Assembly (NCBI GenBank): GCA_017163975.1
Contig: JAFFSR010000251.1
Location: forward strand, 2,914,001 to 2,978,000
Direction: 5' to 3'
DNA: 64,000 nt
From: Anastatus disparis
Taxonomy: Eukaryota > Arthropoda > Insecta > Hymenoptera > Eupelmidae
The position numbers and the translations under genes were made by a program. Within the stretch, counting starts at the first letter, position 1. Each line of letters opens with the position of its first letter. Of this stretch, positions 49,809-62,229 are shown one piece after another. Under the pieces are notes generated by a model. It was given only the letters and a program-made list of their open reading frames with translations, did not search any database and was not told the DNA's origin.

Positions 49809-52800
49809 TCAATCCGATAAAGGAATCTTGCACTCTCTTCCGCGTTTCGCCAACTGATGACAAAGCCTTGGACTGCCAATAATGTCACCCATGAATATAC
49901 TCAATAAATAATTCTCTTTCACTGGATCTGGCGAAGATTTATATTGACTGTAAAATAAAGAAAAAAGAAGATAAATTAAAATTATAATTTATTTAAGCAA
50001 TTTTAAAATATACATTAGTTTAGATTTATTGTCTTATATGTTGCAATAAAATTAGTACATTTTATGATTTTTTTATTACTAATTGACGTTTGATTGTTAT
50101 AATCATTTTTCATTTATTTTTATAAAATACAATATACTAAAAATTGCCAATACGCACAAATTTAGAAAATTTTTTTATTGTAATTCTAAAGCAAAGTAGA
50201 ATTAGTTTATAAAAAATATTTATCTGAAATCATTTACCATCAAGTTTGATTAGAAAAAAACTAAAGAACATATTTTTAAACACTCAAAGAAATTCTATGG
50301 GTAATATTACTATATTCCATTTTGACTATAAGACATAATTGAATTTGTATGAAAATTACTGAATATACAGTAAAAATTTCTACATATATAGTTAACTTCA
50401 CATATGCACAACATAAATTTTTTTATGTATATATTGATTTTTGCTATATGTATAACAATTTTTACGATACATCATCGCCCCAGGGAAGGAATTTCTCTTC
50501 AAGTATTGACTTCTTTTATCTCGTTTAACAATTCTCATTATTAATAAATATTTAATTTATTAAATCAAATCCCTTGCGTAATGGTCATTAAATTGTATCG
50601 TTATTCAATTCACTAATATGTAGATAAATCAATTAAGAACAATAAAGAATTCATTAAAATTTTATAAACTAATCAAAGTTCCAGCACAATACATCCTTGA
50701 AAAATTCATTAAGCTGTTAAGCAACGCAAAATTCATTAAAATCATCCGAGAAATCCATAGCGCACATTGTGCATTTGGCATTCCCTTTGAAACACGAAGG
50801 GAAAAACCTAAGGAGAAAAAATAAAAATAACAGAAAGAGTCACCATTAACGGTACATATAGCCAATACTACTGTAACGTACGTACAGTAAATCTTTAGGA
50901 GAACAAAGTGACCCCACCTTTTAGAAGAAAAAAAAGAGAAGACGATTTAAGAATTCAATATAAATAAGAGGAAAAAGAAGAAGAATAGAAATAGAGGAAA
51001 AAAGGACCTTCTTCTTACTACGTACGATTGTATAACACAGACGCGTCCAAAGTCGATATATTCCATACTATTTTCTATTCTGCATGCTTGCCATAGCGGA
51101 ATAACTAAACTGGGTATTAAATTTTGTTGTAACTAACGCCAGCTACAGATAAACTTTAATGGCCGACCTATTGCTTACTTCTCCTAATGTATCCTGATAA
51201 AAACTCGCCCAACGGTTTTTCTCTTTGACTATTGCGTTTAGTTTTTTTTTATTTCTTTATTTTGTCTTTTTTTTCTTCTTGACTTTTTTTCTTATATTCT
51301 TTGCGTATAGCACAATCTTTGGAGCTTTAGAGTTGCCTTAAGTGACTTGAGTTAAGAATGATTTCTCGCTTAAATAAATTTAGCAAAATTATGATAAAAC
51401 AAATATTTACCGCATTTTTTTTAAAGATTATTTTTGAAGGGCTTTAAGTTTTTTAATGAACATGAATTTCGATAATTTAATGGAAAATCTTATTTTATAT
51501 TTTCTTAATAGAATATTAATAATCTTTATTGAAGTTCTTGCAAATTCGAATATTTCAATTTTGATATTCATCTAGAAATCTTATAGTTTATAAAATTTAT
51601 TATTATATATTTCAACGATCAATAAAACAATTTTTATTGTTGAGGAAAAGGTAAATCGTTTATACGCAATCTCAATTAACCAATCGATCAGAATTTATTA
51701 TTTACCACTTTTATACCGTTAGCAAAGCTACTTAAATCCTTTTAAGTGATATAAGAAAGAAAAAAAGAAGTGACCATTCCTTTTTACGATCATAAATGCT
51801 CGGAGAAACACAGACGACACTTTAAGAACTAATCGTTTTCCTTACTTTTTTTTTATTTTTATTTTTTTTTCAACATAAGATTTCTTTAATGTTCGATTTA
51901 AAGTAAACGCCGCGTCAAAAGAAATCTTAAATTGAAACTGGAAGCTAGAAAATGCCACCCAAGAAAATCAATTTGCAGTTTTCATTGCCGTCGATATAAA
52001 AGGTTTTGTAAAATTATTTGAACGGTATGTATGAAAGCTTCCTTGATTCTTTATGTTTATTATTTTATAACAAATTTTTTTCAATATTAGAGTTTTTGTT
52101 TGATAAGATATAAAATTCTGAGTAAAATATTTCGAGTTAAATAGAAAATAGGTAATGAAAAGTAAATCGCAATATTTATTTGATTTGTATTTGAATTTCA
52201 TATAAATATTTTGTTTGCACTATGATATTTTTTAAAGTTAACCAAGGTTAAATTAAATCGTTTTAAATGAAATTAATAAAACTCAAAATTAATAACAATT
52301 GAAAAAAGAAAAATTTTAATTCTCCATATACAAGTTTAACAATAGATTCTATAATCGTAATTAAAAAATTAGTAAATTTAATAAAATTGCGTTATATTGA
52401 ATATCTTTGTTATAAAATTTTACAAACCGTGAAAGAAAGAAGTTAAAAAAAATGCTTGTAATTCCTTCTTGTTCAATCGATCGTATATTACCTGCTAATC
52501 GATTTTTTATGTCGCCATAGTTGTTGCAAAAATGACATTGTATACTATTAATATAATGTGTTTTAAATGTATCATTTATATTTCCTGCTTTTATTTTTAA
52601 CCCGATTTAAAATTGTAGAAATTTTATCACAAAGGATTGTTATTTATTGTAAGCTAAATTAAATTTACGTGTTTTATCCTCTTAAACCATAAGAAACTTT
52701 AAAAGAGGGTAAAAATAGAAAATGAGTAATGCAAATTATTAAATGCCATAATGCGATTGGTGAAATAAAATCATGTTGAAAAATAAAATAAATATTCTAT

Positions 52801-55800
52801 TTTTACATCAAATCAATTTGATCAATTAAAATAAGTTTGAATCAATAAAATTTGACAAAGAAAAATAAACGTTTCATATCAAATGCAACTTGTCTTTCTA
52901 AATCAAGTTATTTTTTTTCTTTTTTCAATAAATACAACTTTGACTTTGACTTTCATTACAAGTGCAATGGTATAGCTCAAACAGTCAAGTTGGAAATGAA
53001 AACATTGACCTTTTTTTTCACTTACATAGCTGGTTTTTCTATTTAAAAGCACAATGACTTCTTGGGCAATTTAGAATGGATTGAAATCATTGAGCGATTC
53101 TCAGAGATAACGACAAATTAGTGAGTTAAACTTTAACTTCGACCGCTGTTAATATTGGTTATAAAGAAAGGTACTTTTTTTTTAAAACCTTTTATTTGAG
53201 GAATTGCTAACTGTACATTTGTTTAATTGACAGTTTTCTCTGCGGTTAGTCTTTGCTTTTCTATGTTGACAATCGGCTAATAAGGAAAACATTTTTTTTT
53301 ATTTTGATGAATGATATTTTTGTTAATATTTTTTTTTCTTTTTTTATGAAACGTTTAACTTTTATTTGGATGTTAATTGAAAAATAAATTTTTAATTGCT
53401 AACGAAATCAAATTTATTGTCCAGATATAAGTACAACGAGTAAAATTTCGATTGATAACAAAAGAATTTTTAAACAAATTTTAAATTTTGAAAACTTGAC
53501 AAGAGATACATTTATAAGCAACTATTTCATAATTCCAAGTTTTGTTCGAAACTATATGCGTCAAAATATTTTTATTATAAATAGAAAATTTACATGTTGT
53601 ACTTATACCTTCAATGTGCATTTGTTTTTTTTTATTGAAATCAGATTTTTTTTTTAAAATAATGAAAATCTTGTTAAAGGTAAGAATACAATATACGTCA
53701 TTATCTTAAGAAGATATAAAATACCGACATAACAGTTTTCCAAATATTTTATTTTTGAACGAAAAGTTTTAAAAAATATCTCTATATTGTAGCCTTCCGC
53801 TTTAACTAATAAAAGCATGAAACGGAGATATTTAAAATAACATTTGAATAAAGATAAACAATCTGGAAAACTGCAAGGTCAATAATCACGTATAAATTAT
53901 ACACCATATGATATCATCTTAAATAAATTATTAAAAAAATTAAAAGAAAAATTTTAAATAATCAAAACTCACCTAAAAATGTTATCCCAATCGAGAGCAC
54001 GATCTCTACTTCTTTTCCGAAGTGTCGTTTCTGCATATTTAGCGCATATTCTTTCATAAATACAAACATTTTCACCGAGTTCAGCTATCATTCTCTTTTC
54101 AACCTGTCCTACATCGAGAATTTCTTCATCGTGTGGTCGATAAATTGTTCTTTTAGTACGGCTCATGTAAGTTTCTGAAATATTTTATGGTAAATATAAA
54201 TTTTTTATTTTTATTAATAACTAATTCGTTTAATAAATTTCAATTGCATTTGAGGCTTGTTTAATAAAAGTTATAAATATCTTTTTTGTATATTTTCTTA
54301 TTTAATTCATCTAAAATTCTATTGCAATATTAACCCATACACTGTGACATTTTTTCATAAAAATTTATAATAAAAATTTGTTTTTCATAAAATTCTAAAG
54401 CAAAAATCACAAAATAAAATTTGAATATTAATTTTATGGTTTTTAGAGTTTCAAATAATATTTAAAAAAAAATTTTTCGATAGATTTTTTCGATTTCTTT
54501 ATCATATAAAAATAATGTTTGAATTGTTAAAAAATTTATGATTAATTTTAAACTTACTTATAATTAATTATTGCTAAAAGTGTTTTGGTTACTTCAGGTA
54601 CCAAATACAGTCTAGTGGTTAAAAAATCATATTAAAAATATTCAATTTTGTAATATCATTAATTCATTTAAATTAAACTCCTCTCGCCCAATAAAAATTA
54701 AAACCACTTCATACTATCACCAAAATTAATTCATTATCAAAAATTCCTATTTAATAATCTATATCCATTTTAATCAATACCCCAACATAAATTATTCAAA
54801 CGTATTACAATATTTAAAAAAATTGTATGACCTTCGATCAACAAAATAATAATTTATTAAAAAAAAAAGTTAAGATTGCATTAAAAGAAAATAAAAAGAA
54901 AAGAGAAGTAACTTATTACGATAGCATTACATATAACTACGTTTTACGATTTAGCTCGCTCAAAGGCAAGTAGAACACTTTCGCTTTCGCTTTAAGAACT
55001 TTGCACATGTACCGAAGTGTATACATGCACGTACACAAAAGTATGTAAGCCTTTTCCCTCCCTCCTACTCTGTAATGCTTAGGTACACGCGATCTAACGG
55101 AACTTAATACTTCCTTTAGCATTTTTCTTGAAGAAAAGACTTGATTTTATTATTTTTATCTTGTTTAATAAGTTTTATCTAATATTGTTCCATTTGATTG
55201 TTATTTTATTGTCGATATTAATGATTTAAAATTGAATAAATGCGTTTTATTGATGAAAATTAATAAATAATAAAGCATAAAATTTTCTTTTAATTTTTTA
55301 TAATATAAAATAAATGTTAAAAAAGTTAATGAGCCTTTATAATAAAATTTATAATAAAAATAAGGAAAAGCAATAAAAATCAAAAATATTTATTTCTTTG
55401 GTAAAAGCAGAACTCCCATGTATACGAGGCAATTTCTAACGTTGCACGATAACAAGATAAATATGACACAAAAGCTATTGAAAATTTGTCAATTGCCGAT
55501 GTTTCATCGAACAGCTTTCACTATTTCATAACAAATGTTATACAAAAAAAAGAAAAAAATTAATGTTTGACAAAATTTCATAGCCCGAGCACGATTACCA
55601 AAAAGAAAACAAGAAAAACGTGAGTATCACTACTTACTGGGATTCAGTGAGTAAGCCAATTTTTTAACGAAATTCGTTATTCTCACAGCAGCGATGATCA
55701 CTGGAAAACCAACCAATTGAACAGGCAATTCGAAAAATGGCTCTTGAGCTTGAGCTTCTGGCGTCGATGATACGCATGTTAAAATCAAAAGGCAACAGGA

Positions 55801-55830
55801 TAGGATCGTTAATATCCTTGTCAGTTGCAT
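49809..55830 (-). CDS. Small secreted four-cysteine protein, three coding exons, 177 aa
   Basis: Coding exons on the minus strand are 55830-55638, 54174-53973 and 49947-49809, with GT-AG introns of 1463 and 4025 bases; the joined frame is 534 nt ending in TGA. An acceptor at 55842 puts 12 noncoding bases before the ATG, so at least one 5' noncoding exon lies upstream. Residues 1 to about 22 form a signal peptide ([14 protein letters not shown]). A second hydrophobic patch covers about 36-50. The domain from about residue 100 has Cys102 and Cys108 (CIYERIC), [21 protein letters not shown], and Cys161 and Cys171 ([11 protein letters not shown]). Arg-Thr-Lys-Arg at 70-73 fits a furin site. I do not recognise a named family. 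The CX5C opening and distal Cys pair recall a diverged DM4/DM12-like fold. Function unknown. Confidence 0.85.
53722..53884. mobile_element. MITE-like element, copy 2, in an intron
   Basis: Left end TACCGACATAACAGTTTTCC and right end GGAAAACTGCAAGGTC match the ends of the element at 30293-30443. The inner ATATCTCTATAT/GGAGATATTT pair is also shared. The copy is more decayed, with its right terminal GTCGGTA lost. It sits 89 bases from coding exon 2 of the 177-aa gene. Confidence 0.7.
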
Positions 55831-55842
55831 TTTGTTTCAATC

Positions 55843-58800
55843 CTGAAAAATTTTATTTTATATGCATTATTTTATTTTAAATTGAGGTATTTTATGCATT
55901 TGGTGCTCTACTTAATTCGCTATACTAAGGGGCCCAGATTGATTTTCTTTAAATTTTAAGATTTTTAAGTTTCCCTGGAAGAAAATTGACCATATCTTAA
56001 GCATAATTGTCGGTCAACGCATGTTAAAATGACACTTATCTAGAAATTTTTTTAAAATCATTTCTAGAATTTCTAGATAAGTGCCATTTTAACATTTGTT
56101 GACCAGCAATTATGCCTACAATATGGTCAATTTTCTTCCAGGGTTGTGAAATGATTTATTTAAATTTATTAAATAAAATATTTTGAGTATAAAGCATACA
56201 ATGTTATACGAAAAACTTATAATTCGACTTTAATTAAAGCATTTTTTTGAAATTTGATATAGGCAATAGATATTAATTGACAAATGTAAATGGGTGTATA
56301 TCATAGTGATTTTTAATTTAAAATTACATTATTTTACTAATTTTTCTAAATTATTTACTTTTTTCCATGGGAACGTGTGTTAAAAATATCAATTTTTTAA
56401 ACAATGCTTTTTCTTATTTTCAATGGTAACTTATTTTTTTTTTTTATTTTGAATTATCATTAAATTTTTATTATCACTAGAACGAATTTCTCAATGTACT
56501 TAATCAATAAAAGTATTTAAAATTACAAATAATTACAAAAAAAACAGTCTAACAATTAAATTAGAATCTTTTTATGAAATAAAATCATTAATGATGATTA
56601 ATTACATTCTTAAGTACGTTAATATAACTCTTATTTATATACTGTTACAATAATAGCCCAAAATGACTTTTATTAACAATCGTCATTAACATCAAGCATT
56701 ATATCAGTAAGATTGATAAAAACCCTGTATGGTCTATGTACACTGATACTCGAAAGATTAAAAAATCATAAGTGCCAAAGAAAAGAAGTAGCAAGAGATA
56801 AAATAATTTAATTTTAAAAACAACGACACTAAACTTTTACGATTAATCCTGACACTTAATATGACACTTGAAGTTCGTATACGACAAGTGGAACTTTTTT
56901 ATTCTTTTTTTTTCACTTGTAAGCTCTGCAGTTTTAGATGAAACAGGTCTGTCTTATAATAAAAGTTTGATGACTGGCGTTGAGGGGGTATGTTATCTGT
57001 GGTAAATGAAAAATTAAGCTTCTAAATTTAACAACTTTAATGTTCAGATTGAAAATATTTTATTGAAAATGAAAATTATGTTGATGCGTAGTTCTAAAAT
57101 TCTTAAAGTATTTGGATTAGCATTTTACTATATTCTAATACTTTATGCTTGCAAGCTTTTTTATTTATGAAATCTTTTTATATGAAATAAATTAACAAAT
57201 ATTTTTAGTATATAATGATAATAATTTGAAATAATAAATAATTATAATACCTGAAAAAAAAATTAAAAACATATAAGAAAATTACCGTCATATCAATTTT
57301 ATTGACTCTTTAGCAAAAAATAATCGATTGTCCTTGAAAATAAAGTATATATTTCTATAAATATCTAAAAGGGCCGGTTTTCAAATGAGTAAGCATTTCT
57401 TCGGAAAAGAAAAAAATAATGTATACGCTGAACTTTGATTCTTATTACTATTTCTAAAGTTTATTGCTTTATTATTACGAGGAATTTTTTTTCAAATCCT
57501 AAGTAAAAAGTTATCGATGTACATAAACGATTCGTTAATTAACATTTAGATATAAAAATTTGAATTTCTTAACACTTGGTTAATGAATATTAATAAGTGA
57601 AACATTATTTTTTCCTCATATTGACAGCGTATACTTTGAGTTTAAATTGAGTAATAAATAAAATTCTTTATATTACAAATATAAATTCCGATACAAAGAA
57701 ATTTTTTAAATTTAATAGCGTTATATTAATAATCTGTAAAAAATTTTATACGATTCGCTCAAATTTTTTCTCGTCGAAAATTTTTGTGATGAAATTTTAC
57801 GCTTAAGTATGTAAAATTAACGCAAAATTTTTTGTATACCTATAAAGTTTTTGTGAACTTTTAAACAACGCGAATTTTTGTTAAATTTACATACAAAATT
57901 TACTTTATTATTCAAATTTCTTATAACTTAGAATAACATATTTTGTTATTCCAAATTATGTATTATTCATAAATTTTTGTATTGAAATTTTGTATTTTAA
58001 AATTCACACAAAGCTTATTTGTGAATTTAAATACGAAAAAATTTGTGTCTTAACTGAAACACTTTCGTGTGTTTAAATTACAAAAAATTGTTTGGATTTT
58101 AATAAATTATAAAAGTATTATTAAAAATGTTAAGAGAATCATTAAAATAATAAACTAATTTCTCAATGTTAATTATGCAAATTTATACAATTTTTAATTT
58201 TAAAATCTTTTAATTTTGAGAAAAGTAATTAATCAAATTTAACATCCAAGTGAAAATTTATAAAGATATATAATGTAAATATGTATTTCAGGTTTGAAAA
58301 CTGGAATATTCGCAATATAAATACAAATATACTAAGGTGTACATTTCTTTTAGTTAATTAAATAGAAATCGTATAAAATTTATAAAATTAAATTTTAATA
58401 ATTAGATTAAATGAACCTTTAAATTCCTAAAGAGAAAAATCGAATAAAAAATACTATAGTTTTTGTAAAAATTACAGTACTTTATAGTAAAGCTGCTGTA
58501 CTTATGACCAAAAATGATCATACTTCATGATAGTCTTTGTTGGAAATATTATATAAAAGCTCATGTAGGACATAAAACTTTTCATAATATCCCTAGCAAA
58601 TTTTACGAAGAAACGTGGTAATTTTTGGTCATAGCTGTAGTCTGTGTCAATTTCACAATAAATGTATTGTAATTTTTACAAAAGATATTGTAATTCTTAC
58701 TCTATTTCACTCTTTATGTACTTCATTTCATTTAATAAAATTAATTAACAATTATAATTGATTAAACTCTAATAAGTACCAATGATTGATTCCATAATAA

Positions 58801-61800
58801 AATGTTTTTTAATTCTAAACCTGTAAAACTACGAAATCATAAAATATTTATGAATTCCAAACCTATAAACAATTTCAATACAGTTATACAAAATCAGTCA
58901 TCTTTGAAAATGAAAGAACTAAATAAAATTACAAAATCTAAAATTTCACCAACATACCAGAGAAAGAAAAAGAATCGAGCAACAACACTTTTCTCTTGAA
59001 ACAAAAAAAAAAGATCACACAATAAAAAACTTAAAAAATAGAAAAAAAAAAGAGAAAAAAAATCATTAAAAGAACAGGATTTCCCGGATAGTTAAAGCAC
59101 CTGCGCGCGTGGTATATACCAGAAGACACTTTCAAACTTCCTCCGTTATATAATCAGCAGAAAGTGAACTTGGCTCCTATATACACGTTCATAACACCAT
59201 ACTACCTCTTACTACTTCTTTTTTTCTTTCTTTCCTCTCTTATAATGTTATATACGAAATCCTTTTTAACACAACGCACAAACCCATTTCAATGCACTCC
59301 AGAAAAAAAAAACAAGAAAAAAAAGGAAAAATAATTATCAAAAAGTATCCATTTATATGATGATATAACCTTACCGATTAGTTACTAATTCACACGTATT
59401 ACAACCAAAGTAAATCTATATTAAACCAAATGGACTTTAAGTTACAAGCGATTATAAATGTGTTGTCTGGCTGCTTTGATAAAAACTGAACGTTGAATGT
59501 TTAAGCCGGCCGAGAGCTCAGTTAAGGTCTGAGCACTTTGCCAATGGTGGAGTTCGGGAGAAAGTTTTTACCATTGAAGTTTGCCCCTACCTTTAAAATA
59601 TAACATCAAAAAGCGGGGCTTGCATATATACATGTACACATATATACTTACATATATATCTAATAGCATATCTTGATTGCTATATATATACATGTGTGTG
59701 TCTATGAAATTGCGAAATTCTTTTTTTTTTCTTTAAGCAATCATGAGCAGCAAGTATTTAGCTGCGACAAGTGGTGTACATTTGTTTCGGAGGTATTAGT
59801 AGTACGTAAGCTTTTTAAGTTGACATCGTAGGTAGTATATATGGAAAATTAAAGCTATAAAGATATGGGATGGGTATTTAATACAATGTATACATAAGGA
59901 CTTTGGTTACAAGGTCGCGGCTTTCCCCTTGAATGGAAACGTGTCCGCTATCACGATTCTGTGTACCAATGACGACAGGCTGGAATGTCAATTTGGTACG
60001 TTACTGTTTCAAATGACATTTTTTGCATTCTTTGGATTTGTGTTCTATAAATATGGACGATGTTGAAATTAAAATTTACTAATGTGTGCGTTGGTTATTA
60101 GGATCATCAAATTAAGTGTACATAGTAAACATTTTTGTAAAATATTTAAAAAGAAAGGTATTTTCATGAAAAAATGTTATGTAATCAGCCTGAAGCTTTT
60201 GAACTTTGAACCCGTAACTTAATTTTTTCTAATAATCCATACACCTGTCAAAAATAACAACTCAAAATCGATCATCAGTAAGGTTATATAATTACAAAAA
60301 AAAGATATGTACTTTATGATAAAAATAAAAAATAATTTTAATTAATTTTAGTTAGTTAATGATTGCTAAATTTTATATTTTTAAATGTATGAGTAGCCTA
60401 AAATTAACTATTAGGTATAACCTAAATAAATGAATTCAGTTGTTCAAAAGAAAGTCCGAAAAGTGAAAGATCGCGAGTTCAACCTTCTTCAACGAAATTT
60501 TTTATTGCTCTTTTTTGCGCGGATTGAGGTAGTTTTATTCCAGAATTATTAACTTTCTAAATTTATTAATTTGGTGGGTTACTTCGAAAAATAAAATAGC
60601 CTTATCGTTATTGCATGTTTTGCTTTATTGTAACAACGTTATTTTTAATATTATATTCCAAATCGGCAAATGATAATTAGTTAATTTTTTATTTATATAT
60701 TTGAAATGTAATGTACTTATGATTGCAAAAAAGTTGTTCGTAATTAATGATTTGTTCCATATTTCAATGCAGTTGGTATATTTACGAAAATAAATACATA
60801 TTACAACGATTGCTCAGTGCAAGTCAATGAAATTTTATAATTGTTTTTAGTGATTTTTATATAATTGTATAAATTTACCTTTATTGATAATAAGGGATTA
60901 TAAAAAAAATTTAATATCTTTCAAAATGTTTTTTAAAATTTGTAATATTTTCGAAAATTTCAATTGATTGTACGTTGCATTGTTAAAGGTTGAAATATTT
61001 TTCATAAAAATTATTATAAAATTTTCGTTTCATGGTCTAGTCACTTTTTCATCAACTATGTCATGAACTGTCAGCACGGTAAATAATATTTTAAGAACTA
61101 ATTACCTGAACTCAAACTTGTATAAAAATACTGTCCGTATATAGGACCAAAAAAATATTTGAAGATTAATATTTCCACATAATTGTAAAACATTTCTTAA
61201 TAGAGATCCAATTTATTATCAGACTTATAGAAATCATAGAGAAAGAGAGGCAATTAAAAGTGATTATTATTAAAGTTTATTGTAAATGCATTAATCAATA
61301 ACACGTTTTGTTCAAATTCTTTTAGACTGTTCTTTTTAATTAATCATTGTAAATTTTTTATTAAATAATTGAGAAAATTAATTGCAAAATTTTGATTTTA
61401 TTCCATACTAGAAAAGGTAGGCATAAAATGCTGAGAATACTTTACACTTTAAATCCAAAATCATCCATTTATTCTGGAAATTTCGAAAGCTCTAATTTTT
61501 ACTAAAAATACTATTTCAGAAATTTACTTTAAAAGATGTTATTTAATCAAAGTTAACCCTTATCATAATAATAGTTGTCTTACACAAAAATTGGAGCTAC
61601 AAATTTTTTTTTTTATTGAGATAATAATTTATTTAGTATATTATCGAGATATCTTTTGTCATCCACCAGATATGTATATATTCATTTCTATCACGAACGA
61701 TTTTTTTAAAGGCTTAAAAAAAGAATTTAAAGTATTTCAACAAAAATGTTAATTGTCAAAAAATAAATTTTATTTTAAATTTTCGTTTATATGTATTCAA

Positions 61801-62040
61801 CGTAAAAGTTTTATATTCATGCAAAAAAAATTTATTTGGCTGGTTTATCAAAAATTTCATTGTGCGATGTATTGGCATCCAATCCATATTTAACATTTCA
61901 GAATATTTATAAATAAATAACTCAATAAAACTATTTGTTGTTAATTTCTGGAATAAATTAATACATTCAGCCCAAAAATATTAATTTAAAAATTTAAACT
62001 TTCATTGATTAAATCCTTTAGGTATTGTTTATGTAATATT
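55843..62040. other. No gene supported; probably 5' region of the small secreted gene
   Basis: A 5' noncoding exon must lie in this direction because the first coding exon begins with an acceptor. One possible exon is about 59487-59375 on the minus strand: it starts at a TTCAGTT initiator-like sequence, has no ATG and ends TCG|GTAAGG. This is weak. The segment 59500-59600 is GC-richer than its surroundings. The 65-codon frame at 58802-58999 is A-rich low-complexity sequence. Confidence 0.4.
55973..56143. repeat. Long hairpin H (171 bp)
   Basis: CCCTGGAAGAAAATTGACCA plus TAT pairs with ATATGGTCAATTTTCTTCCA plus GGG. Then GCATAATTG/CAATTATGC, GGTCAAC/GTTGACC, ATGTTAAAATG/CATTTTAACAT, and CACTTATCTAGAAATT/AATTTCTAGATAAGTG pair in turn. 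It is nearly full-length paired with an AT-rich loop. It looks like a young MITE or foldback; no clear target duplication. Confidence 0.88.
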
Positions 62041-62229
62041 TTTTTTTTAACATCGCTATTTATGCTATCTTTGCGATGCTAATCAGCGACGGAGCTCATA
62101 AGTGTGTTTGCGAACAAAGCACATGTAACGTACAGTGGTGCTTGCATGATTCAGCCGAGAGCGGGATTCGAACTCGGAACCTCGAGATTACGAATCCAAC
62201 GCTCTACCGACTGAGCCACTAACCGACTC
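62041..62229 (-). mobile_element. tRNA-derived SINE, copy 4 (inverted)
   Basis: On the minus strand: A box TGGCTCAGTCGGTAGAGCG, loop TTCGTAA, B box AGTTCGAATCC, then CAAGCACCACTGTACGTTAC, TTTGTTCGCAAACACACT, CCGTCGCTGATTAG and a degraded tail AGCGATGTTAAAAAAAA. It has the best-preserved tRNA head of the four and a poly-A-like end, suggesting the youngest copy. Confidence 0.93.
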
